Translations under genes and position numbers: made by a program
The notes under the pieces: model-generated
The model's database searches: none
Seen by the model: the letters and a program-made list of their open reading frames with translations, nothing else
What the model was told of the DNA's origin: nothing
Part shown: piece by piece, positions 23,656 through 29,809 of the stretch
Numbering within the stretch: position 1 is the stretch's first letter
How the letters are laid out: each line of letters opens with the position of its first letter
From: an uncultured Collinsella sp.
GTDB lineage: Bacteria; Actinomycetota; Coriobacteriia; Coriobacteriales; Coriobacteriaceae
Reading direction: 5' to 3'
NCBI GenBank assembly: GCA_902494295.1
Contig: CABUSL010000009.1
Location: 1-29,809, forward strand
DNA length: 29,809 nt

Positions 23656-24726
23656 CTACCGACAAACTAGATGAATCCTGCTGGCATCAAAATGCATGCG
23701 CAGCGTCTCGCCTGCTTGTGGCAGCTCGTCGACAGGCATGCCCACTTTATTGACCTTCCACTGCAGACGCGTGGGCGCATCGGCACGCGGCACGTCCAAT
23801 AGCACCAAGCGCTCAAAGCGCGAATCGCTCACTCGGGCCACGTGCAAATCGTAGCTGTTGCGACCCCGCTCCGCACGATTGTCAACATGGAAGTAGCTTG
23901 CGCGAATGCCCAGGTACGCCACATTATCGGGAACCTCGCGACCCACATTAAAGGTCATGCCCCAGTCAAGGGCCTCAACTTCTTCGTCGCCGATCTTGCG
24001 CGCACGGCTCGTGTTTTTGCACCCCGTCAGACGCAGTGCTGCCAGCGTCTGCGGACGGCGGACCACGTCCTCAACGGAGCCGACCTCCTCAACATGCCCG
24101 TCGTGCATCACGCAGATGCGCTGGCACAGGCGGCAAGCTTCGTCGATGTCGTGGCTCACGTAGAGCACGGTGCGGTTGCATACATCGAACAGGTCGAGCA
24201 TGTTCTGTTCGAGGGCGCTCTTAAGATAGGAATCGAGCGCGCTCATGGGCTCGTCGAACATAAAAATGCCCGGATGCGCCGCCACCATGCGAGCAAGCGC
24301 CACACGTTGCTGCTGACCGCCCGAGAGTCGCGCGGGATAGCGATCGGCAAAATCGGCCAGACCGAAAATGCCCAGATAGCGCTCGGCGAGCTTTTTTCGC
24401 GCGATAGCGTCGCCCGCGTCCTTTACGCCGGCACATACGTTATCGGCCACCGTCATGTTGGGAAACAGCTGATAGTTTTGGAACAGCAGGGCGCATTTGC
24501 GCTCCTGGGGCGACAGGTTGATGCCCGCCGACGAGTCAAAAAAGGTCACGCCGTTGACGATGATCTTGCCCTCGTCAGGCATCTCCACACCGGCAATGCA
24601 ACGCAGCGTACAGCTCTTGCCGCAACCCGAGGCGCCCAGCAGCGCCACGCGCTCCTCGTCGGCCTCAAGCTGCATGTCGAGCACAAACCCGGGATAACGT
24701 TTCTTAATATCCAGAACGAGCGACAT
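23656..24726 (-). CDS. modC: Molybdate ABC transporter ATP-binding protein ModC
   Basis: A 356-residue ABC ATPase that drives molybdate uptake with ModA and ModB. Motifs are complete: Walker A GASGCGKS near residue 32, Q-loop LLFQNYQLFPNMTV, signature LSGGQQQRVALARM, Walker B GIFMFDEP, and H-loop VSHDIDEA. The C-terminal part past residue 230 looks like a TOBE/molybdate-binding regulatory domain. The ATG at 24724-24726 starts 3 bases after modB, with its GGGAGG inside the modB end, so the two are coupled. Specificity for molybdate is judged from the modA/modB neighbours and the mogA/moeA genes; tungstate cannot be excluded. Confidence 0.93.
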   Translation of the reverse strand: MSLVLDIKKRYPGFVLDMQLEADEERVALLGASGCGKSCTLRCIAGVEMPDEGKIIVNGVTFFDSSAGINLSPQERKCALLFQNYQLFPNMTVADNVCAGVKDAGDAIARKKLAERYLGIFGLADFADRYPARLSGGQQQRVALARMVAAHPGIFMFDEPMSALDSYLKSALEQNMLDLFDVCNRTVLYVSHDIDEACRLCQRICVMHDGHVEEVGSVEDVVRRPQTLAALRLTGCKNTSRARKIGDEEVEALDWGMTFNVGREVPDNVAYLGIRASYFHVDNRAERGRNSYDLHVARVSDSRFERLVLLDVPRADAPTRLQWKVNKVGMPVDELPQAGETLRMHFDASRIHLVCR

Positions 24727-24729
24727 GGC

Positions 24730-26172
24730 CTATCGACCTCCCTTCGAGACGGCGTCATCGCGCATGAGCTCGGCCAGCGCCTCGCGATCGATACGCAGCG
24801 CATCGCCGCCGACCGGGTCGAGCGAATCGGTCTGGCCGCCCAGCTGCTTGGCCTGCTTGCACTCCGCACGGGAGAGACCACGCTCGCGATACTTTTGCGA
24901 ATGCGCCGTGTACATGTTGATGAATAGGATGACCAGGAAGCTGAACGCGATTACGACCACGACCCAAAAGAGGGCCACCGACGTATTGCCGCCCATCCAC
25001 TCAAAGTAAATCGCAATGGGAATGGTCTGCGTAATACCGGCGTAGTTGCCCGCAAAGAACAGCGTGCAGCCAAACTCGCCCATCGCGCGGGCAAAGGCGA
25101 GCACCGTGCCGGCGGCGATGGAGGGCCAGCCGAGCGGCATCATGAGCTTGGCAAAGATGCGACGTTCGGACCATCCCAAGGTTCGCGCGGCGTCGAGCAT
25201 CTGCGTATCGAGGCTCTCGAAGGCACCGAGCGCCGTACGGTAGACCAGGGGAAACGACACCACCACGGCAGATATCACCGCCGCGGGCCACGTAAAGACG
25301 ATCGAGACGCCGTGCGCGATCAGCCACCGGCCCACCCCGGTCGAGCGACCAAACAGCATGAGGAGCAGAAAGCCGCAGACCGTGGGCGGCAGCACCATAG
25401 GAATCGTAAAGACCGAATCGAGCAGGCCCTTGATGCGACTCGAGGTACCCATAGTCTTCCACGCGGCGAACAGGCCCAGCGCAAAGGAGATCAGCAGGGC
25501 AAGGCCGCTCGTTTTTATGGACACCCAAAACGGGCGATAGTCGATGTCGCCCAAAAAGGAGGCCAGAGAGGTCAAGGGCCCCTGCTCATCCCGCAACACG
25601 ACAGACGATGCCTCTACCATTTGAGCGCTATCAAGCCAACGCGCGCCGCCCTTGGCATCACCCGAGGCTGATGCAATCACTACATAGCGGTCCCCATCCG
25701 CACCGCGCTCGTCAAAGCCATAGGTATACCCGCCGGTATCAAACGTTGTTTCAGCCGTAACATACCAAGGAAGATCCACGTCCCCCAGCTGCGCACCTCC
25801 CATGCAGTTTGCACTGTCGAGCTTACAGACGAGGGCCTTGAGACCCGATACGCACTCATTATCCTGCGGATCCAATCCATACTTCTCGACCGCCTTGGGC
25901 GATATCCACACCACAACGCGATCGGCAGCAGGCGCCACTACAAGGTCCACGTCCTCGTCAACGGGAAACCGGTAGCCCTCAGGCTGGCCCTCCATGGCAC
26001 GAGCGGTCCCCCTGGCCAACCGCTCAAAACCCTCGATCCCATAGGAAAGCCCATGAGCGGTCGCGGCAACCTGGGCCCCGTCCTCAGCGTTCCCAGCAAA
26101 CGCAAATCCCGGCACCCAGCAAAGCGCGAAGGTCAAAGCACAGGCGACAAGCATGCGGAATCTATTAAGCAC
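24730..26172 (-). CDS. modB: Molybdate ABC transporter permease ModB with an extra N-terminal extracytoplasmic domain
   Basis: A 480-residue protein; ordinary ModB has about 225-230. Residues 1-26 are a signal peptide ending FAFA. Residues about 27-220 form a soluble domain with no family I recognise, containing cysteines in NECVSGLKALVCKLDSANCM. From about 225 the ModB permease begins (FWVSIKTSGLALLISFALG) with the EAA loop LDAARTLGWSERRIFAKLMM. Since ModB's N-terminus normally faces outward, an exported domain in front of it fits the topology. I chose the GTG at 26170-26172 because GGAG lies six bases upstream and it yields a proper signal peptide; the ATG six codons later is the alternative. 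modA is upstream, modC is 3 bases downstream. Confidence 0.88.
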   Translation of the reverse strand: MLNRFRMLVACALTFALCWVPGFAFAGNAEDGAQVAATAHGLSYGIEGFERLARGTARAMEGQPEGYRFPVDEDVDLVVAPAADRVVVWISPKAVEKYGLDPQDNECVSGLKALVCKLDSANCMGGAQLGDVDLPWYVTAETTFDTGGYTYGFDERGADGDRYVVIASASGDAKGGARWLDSAQMVEASSVVLRDEQGPLTSLASFLGDIDYRPFWVSIKTSGLALLISFALGLFAAWKTMGTSSRIKGLLDSVFTIPMVLPPTVCGFLLLMLFGRSTGVGRWLIAHGVSIVFTWPAAVISAVVVSFPLVYRTALGAFESLDTQMLDAARTLGWSERRIFAKLMMPLGWPSIAAGTVLAFARAMGEFGCTLFFAGNYAGITQTIPIAIYFEWMGGNTSVALFWVVVVIAFSFLVILFINMYTAHSQKYRERGLSRAECKQAKQLGGQTDSLDPVGGDALRIDREALAELMRDDAVSKGGR

Positions 26173-26240
26173 GAAAAGCTCCAAGCGAATACAAGGACGG
26201 AGTGAAACACAAAACGATGGAATTATCGCGCCAAGCCGCA

Positions 26241-27113
26241 CTACTCGGAAAGCTCAAAGCCGTACTTAGCCCAAATCTTCTGAGCCTTCTTGTTGGTCAG
26301 GCAGAAGTCGATAAACGCCTTAGCCTCGTCGGCGTGTTCGGAGCTATCGGCGACAGCGCCGGGATACACGATGGGCTTGTGCGAATCCTCGGGGCACACG
26401 AAGGCCTCCTCGATGCCGTCGTAGCGGAAGATATCGGAGCTGTAGACAAAACCTGCCACGCAGTCGCCTGTGGACACATAAGCGGCGGCGGTACCAACTT
26501 TGTCGGCCAGCGCGACCTTGTCGGCGATCTCGGGAGCATACTCGCCGTCGTCGCCCTCGGTGCCGGTGTAGAGGCCCACGGAGGCCAGGGCCTGGTTGGC
26601 ATACTTGCCGGCGGGAACGGTCTTGGCGTCGCCGATGGCGATCTTGCCGTCCAGATTCGCGACGTCGGCGATGGCCTCGACCTTGGTGTCGGAGCCCTCG
26701 GCGCGAATGATCACGAGGTCGTTGACGAACATGTCCTCACGCGTGTCGGCGTCGACGAGTTCGGCGGCCTCGGCGTCGTCCATGGTGCCCTTGGAGGCCG
26801 TGATGAGCACGTCGACGGCGGCACCGGCGCGCATCTGTTCGACAAGGTCGCCGGACGCCTTAAACTGCGTGTCGGCAAACATGGTACCGGTCTGCTCGGT
26901 GTAAAGCTCCTGAACATCGGGCAGAGCCTTCTCGAGCGAGTTGGCGGCAAAGACCTGCAGCTCGACAGCTTTCTTGGACGAAATCTTGGCGGAGCCGGCA
27001 TCGGAACCGGTCGACTCAGGCTCCTTGTTGCCGGAGCAGCCGGCAAGCCCAAGGCCGGCAGCGGCGACAGCAGAAAGCGAGACGAATCCGCGGCGAGAAA
27101 CCATATCGAACAT
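26241..27113 (-). CDS. modA: Molybdate-binding lipoprotein ModA
   Basis: A 290-residue solute-binding lipoprotein. It has a signal peptide with a twin-arginine-like SRRGFVSLSAVAAAGLG, and a lipobox LAGC at about residue 26, so it is anchored to the outer face of the membrane. The mature part matches ModA: VFAANSLEKALPDVQ, then ASGDLVEQMRAGAAVDVLIT, and GKYANQALASVGLY. The ATG at 27111-27113 has AAAGGG at proper spacing; a TTG two codons upstream is the alternative. It heads the modABC operon, with a promoter about 60 bases upstream. modB follows after a 68-base gap. Confidence 0.95.
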   Translation of the reverse strand: MFDMVSRRGFVSLSAVAAAGLGLAGCSGNKEPESTGSDAGSAKISSKKAVELQVFAANSLEKALPDVQELYTEQTGTMFADTQFKASGDLVEQMRAGAAVDVLITASKGTMDDAEAAELVDADTREDMFVNDLVIIRAEGSDTKVEAIADVANLDGKIAIGDAKTVPAGKYANQALASVGLYTGTEGDDGEYAPEIADKVALADKVGTAAAYVSTGDCVAGFVYSSDIFRYDGIEEAFVCPEDSHKPIVYPGAVADSSEHADEAKAFIDFCLTNKKAQKIWAKYGFELSE

Positions 27114-27173
27114 GTTCAACCCTTTCAGACCTTGTGCCCGGGTACCCCACCGCGGGCTTTAATCTGCAATCAG

Positions 27174-27226
27174 ATTATACTTCTGCGCGAATAATGATAG
27201 TGAGAAATTATTCTCGTCAGAGAATA
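27174..27226 (-). promoter_or_regulatory. Promoter and operator-like inverted repeats upstream of modA
   Basis: On the minus strand a consensus TATAAT lies at 27174-27179, about 60 bases before modA; the -35 is weak. Just upstream are two overlapping inverted repeats: GAATAAT/ATTATTC (27189-27195 and 27207-27213) and TATTCTC-GTCA-GAGAATA (27209-27226). This resembles a regulator target over the -35 region. ModE-type control would be expected, but I do not see a full ModE consensus. Confidence 0.6.
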
Positions 27227-27266
27227 TAGTTTCGAATTACCGTGCACCTCGGCATCGCTTCAGCGG

Positions 27267-27303
27267 AAAATAAAGGCGGAGCAGCCGTTCAGGTCGCCCC
27301 GCC
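27267..27303 (-). terminator. Terminator downstream of mogA
   Basis: GGCGGAGC (27275-27282) and GCCCCGCC (27296-27303) form an 8-bp stem with one G-U pair. On the minus strand it is followed by TTTATTTT. It lies 13 bases after the mogA stop and separates moeA-mogA from modABC. Confidence 0.88.
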
Positions 27304-27316
27304 GCAGTTAAACCGC

Positions 27317-27796
27317 TTAGTTGGTATGTCCGCCGCCCGCTGTCATCCGAGCCGCATGCTCCAGCTGGCCTGCTATGGCCTCCCAGCTTTCGCGGGCGGC
27401 CTTCGTAGAACCGGGAAAGTTTACGACAAGTGTATGACCTCGTTGCATGCAAATAGCGCGCGAGAGCATAGCGCGGCGCGTCTTGGTCATCGAATACGCG
27501 CGGATTGCCTCTGCAATACCCGGCACATCGCGGTCGCAGACGGCACGCGTCGCCTCGGGCGTCACATCGCGCATCGAAAGCCCCGTGCCGCCGCAGGTGA
27601 GCACGACATTGGCGTGGCACTCATCGGCGGCTTCCACAATGGCATCACCGATCTCGCTGGCGTCGTCGCGCACGACCACATGTGAGGCGACCGTCCAGCC
27701 CTGCGCCTCGATAAGTTCCTCGAGTGCGGCTCCAGCCTCGTCCTGGGCAAGATCGCGCGTATCCGAGCACGTCACGATCGAAATCTTCAACTCCAT
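27317..27796 (-). CDS. mogA: Molybdopterin adenylyltransferase MogA/MoaB family protein
   Basis: A 159-residue cytoplasmic protein of the MogA/MoaB family, which adenylates molybdopterin before metal insertion. The core motifs are TCGGTGLSMRDVTPEATRAV in the middle and NFPGSTKAARESW near the C-terminus. ISIVTCSDTRDLAQDEAG at the start is typical of MoaB/MogA. The ATG at 27794-27796 has AGGAGG upstream and is 10 bases after moeA, so the two act in one operon for molybdenum cofactor. MoaB and MogA cannot be separated safely by eye; the symbol is my best choice. Confidence 0.9.
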   Translation of the reverse strand: MELKISIVTCSDTRDLAQDEAGAALEELIEAQGWTVASHVVVRDDASEIGDAIVEAADECHANVVLTCGGTGLSMRDVTPEATRAVCDRDVPGIAEAIRAYSMTKTRRAMLSRAICMQRGHTLVVNFPGSTKAARESWEAIAGQLEHAARMTAGGGHTN

Positions 27797-27806
27797 AGCA
27801 TTCCTC

Positions 27807-29069
27807 CTATAGCACCGTGCCCTCGAGCAGGTCGACGCGCACGACATCCACGACGTCGCCCGCCTTGAGGTCGCACGGTCCTTCGTCAATGCGCAGCAGG
27901 CAGTTGGCCCGCTGCATCGTGCCGAGCAGCGCCGAATTCTGCGTCTTGGCCTCGGTCACCAACAACTCACCGGTCTCAGGGTCGCGCAAAACCGTGGCGC
28001 GATCGAAGAAGCGGCGATGCTGTCGCTTTTTCACGCCATGCGTGAGCGTCGCCTGCTGCACGGGACGTGCACCCTCGGCAAAGCCGCGCATCTTGCGAAT
28101 CGCCGGGCGGGCGAGCATCTCAAAGCCCACATACGCCGCGGCCGGATTGCCTGAAAGCCCCAGGTAGGGCTTACCCCCGAGCAAGCCAAACGTGATGGCC
28201 TTGCCCGGACGCATCGAGATGCGATCGAACAGCACCTCGCCCTCGCGCCGGACGAGCGCCGTCACGTAGTCGTAGTCGCCCGCCGAGGCGCCACCGCTCG
28301 TAATGACAAAGTCGCACTCCTGCACGGCACGATGCACCAGCTCGGCGATCGCCTGCTCATCATCGGGCGCAATGCCGTAGAACACGGGCTCGGCGCCGGC
28401 ATCGAGTGCTTCGGCCATCAACGCCGAAGAGTTGGAGTCGCGAATCTGCCCGCGCGCCGGCAGCTCACTCGACGCGACCAGTTCCGTCCCCAGCGAGATG
28501 ATGCCCACGCGCGGGGCGGCATGCACCCTCACGCTCGCATACCCGGCGCTCGCCAGCAGGCCGGCGCCGGCCGGAGCCACAACCTCGCCGGCGTGCATCA
28601 CAACATCGCCGGCATGGGCCTCCTCGGCAGCAGAGCGAACGTTCTCCCCTACCTTGGCCGGCGCCGAAAAGCGAACGTGCGAGCCCTCGTTGCCATCGCC
28701 GTCGAGCACGTCGACGATCTCGTATTTCACCACGGCATCGGCACCTTCGGGTACCGGTGCGCCCGTCATGATGCGGACCGTCTCGCCCGGGCCAAGAGCG
28801 CCCTCAAACACATGGCCCGCAGCCTCGTGTCCGATAACGTCGAGCGTCACCGGCGCCTCACCAGACGCCTGCGCCAAGTCCGCCGAGCGCACGGCATATC
28901 CGTCCATAGCGCTGTTGGCAAACGGCGAGATGTCGATATCGGCCACCGCGTCCTCGGCCAAGGGAAAACCAGCCGCCTGCCACACGGGAATCTCGATGAG
29001 ATCGGTCGGAGCAACGTGCGACAGAACAATCGACTGCGCGTCCTCCAGCGGAATGAGTTTCTCTGCCAT
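27807..29069 (-). CDS. moeA: Molybdopterin molybdenumtransferase MoeA
   Basis: A 420-residue enzyme that inserts molybdate into adenylated molybdopterin; E. coli MoeA has 411. Key segments are DISPFANSAMDGYAVRSADL near residue 50, RIMTGAPVPEGADAVVKYE, IISLGTELV, TSGGASAGDYDYV and GLSGNPAAAYVGFEML. All domains, including the C-terminal beta-barrel, are present. The ATG at 29067-29069 is preceded by AGAGG; a GTG two codons earlier is the alternative. With mogA it supplies cofactor for FdhF. A possible -10 (TATACT) lies at 29127-29132. Confidence 0.95.
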   Translation of the reverse strand: MAEKLIPLEDAQSIVLSHVAPTDLIEIPVWQAAGFPLAEDAVADIDISPFANSAMDGYAVRSADLAQASGEAPVTLDVIGHEAAGHVFEGALGPGETVRIMTGAPVPEGADAVVKYEIVDVLDGDGNEGSHVRFSAPAKVGENVRSAAEEAHAGDVVMHAGEVVAPAGAGLLASAGYASVRVHAAPRVGIISLGTELVASSELPARGQIRDSNSSALMAEALDAGAEPVFYGIAPDDEQAIAELVHRAVQECDFVITSGGASAGDYDYVTALVRREGEVLFDRISMRPGKAITFGLLGGKPYLGLSGNPAAAYVGFEMLARPAIRKMRGFAEGARPVQQATLTHGVKKRQHRRFFDRATVLRDPETGELLVTEAKTQNSALLGTMQRANCLLRIDEGPCDLKAGDVVDVVRVDLLEGTVL

Positions 29070-29280
29070 ATGCACCTCTTAATGCCACGGCGCACAACAG
29101 GGGCGCCGATTCTTTATGCTTGTCTCAGTATAATCCCCAGACGCACGACCGCGACTTGGCCTGTACCCGCAAATATACCTGTCGGTTGCAGGCCGCGAAA
29201 CAGAATGGAAACCAACCCACCGGCTCGTCGCGTTTACCGCGTTTTATAATGCTTGCGTTGCAACCTAAAAGAGGAACGTA
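29070..29280. promoter_or_regulatory. Divergent promoter region between moeA and the CLC channel gene
   Basis: For moeA (minus) there is TATACT at 29127-29132 and a small GGCGC/GCGCC hairpin in the leader (about 29087-29107). For the CLC gene (plus) there is a consensus TATAAT at 29245-29250, 31 bases before the ATG. Neither has a good -35. A GGCCTG/CAGGCC inverted repeat (about 29159-29194) lies between them. Confidence 0.5.
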
Positions 29281-29809
29281 TGGCTCATAACGACAAAACC
29301 GAAAGCGCAAACGAAACGCAGGATCATTCCCAGCCGCTCGACGACGGCGGCTTTTTCTCCCTGAACGACGTCATCATGGCAGGCAGGCATCAGCTCACCC
29401 GCTCCGAGCATCTCTTGGCCGCCGACACGCGCCGCAACGTCCGCAACCTACTCGCGAGCGCCAAGTTGCTCGTACTCGTCGTCACCGTCTCGCTCGCCAT
29501 GGGCGTTGCCGCTTGGGCGTTTTTGGCCTCGCTGAATATCGCGACCGACTATCGCGAGCGCCATGCGTGGATTTACGCACTGCTTCCCGTTGTGGGCGTT
29601 GCCACCGCATGGGTGTACAAAAACCACGGTCTTGCCGCCAAACGCGGTAACAACCTGGTCATCGACTCCGCTCTGGGCACACGCCTCATCCATATGCGCA
29701 TGGCCGTCCTCACTTTCGTCTGCTCCACGCTCACGCACCTAACGGGCGGATCGGCCGGTCGCGAGGGAGCTGCGGTGCAGATTGGCGGCACCATCGCCAG
29801 CAACATCTC
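29281..29809 (+). CDS. CLC-type chloride channel/antiporter (partial, N-terminal part)
   Basis: About 176 residues are visible before the right edge. The first 60 residues are hydrophilic and lack similarity. Then come hydrophobic helices (LLVLVVTVSLAMGVAAWAFL) and the CLC selectivity motif GGSAGREGAAVQIG, the counterpart of the GREGP sequence that lines the chloride path. It would move chloride or fluoride across the membrane. The ATG at 29281-29283 has GAGGA upstream at 7 bases, and TATAAT lies at 29245-29250. It is divergent from moeA and has no obvious link to it. In the motif the usual proline is alanine (GREGA). Confidence 0.88.

Overview
The window looks like a high-GC anaerobic actinobacterium of the class Coriobacteriia. 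Collinsella is my best guess; this is an inference from gene content, codon use and protein style, not from a database search. Nearly all genes are on the minus strand, so most operons are read from high to low coordinates.

Region 1 (1-12123, minus) is a formate hydrogenlyase operon of the Hyf type. In transcription order it holds a HydN-like ferredoxin, formate dehydrogenase H (fdhF, a selenoprotein with UGA at codon 140), then hyfA, B, C, D, E, F, G and the start of hyfH, which runs off the left edge. Gene order and protein lengths follow E. coli hyfA-H closely. Formate is oxidised by FdhF, electrons pass through the ferredoxin subunits, and the membrane-bound [NiFe] hydrogenase HyfG makes H2.

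Region 2 (12124-14962) is a short accessory stretch. It has a divergent promoter region with a strong hairpin, a RelB-like/PIN toxin-antitoxin pair (plus), an AbiEi/DUF559-like gene (minus) bracketed by two copies of one palindromic repeat, and tRNA-Gly(TCC) and tRNA-Pro(TGG) with their own promoter and terminator.

Region 3 (15054-23517, minus) has a BrnQ amino acid carrier, then a selenium operon. Its transcription order is: promoter with an operator-like inverted repeat, a roughly 250-nt leader with a small ORF, two double-cubane-cluster 2-hydroxyacyl-CoA dehydratase-family proteins, their ATP-dependent activase, selD (itself a selenoprotein, UGA at codon 17), yedF, a DUF3343 Se/S-carrier-like gene and a cysteine desulfurase. 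The two gaps after the double-cubane genes each carry a copy of a structured intergenic repeat whose stems show compensatory changes.

Region 4 (23610-29069, minus) serves molybdenum: modA, modB (with an unusual extra N-terminal domain), modC, then mogA and moeA for cofactor assembly. A divergent CLC-type chloride channel gene begins at 29281 and runs off the right edge.

Read together, the window joins an Mo- and Sec-dependent formate dehydrogenase/H2-evolving complex to its selenium supply and its molybdenum supply. The most novel-looking points are the coupling of an ATP-driven double-cubane reductase system to selenophosphate synthesis, the leader ORF whose UGA sits in a hairpin loop upstream of that operon, and the paired covarying intergenic elements inside it.
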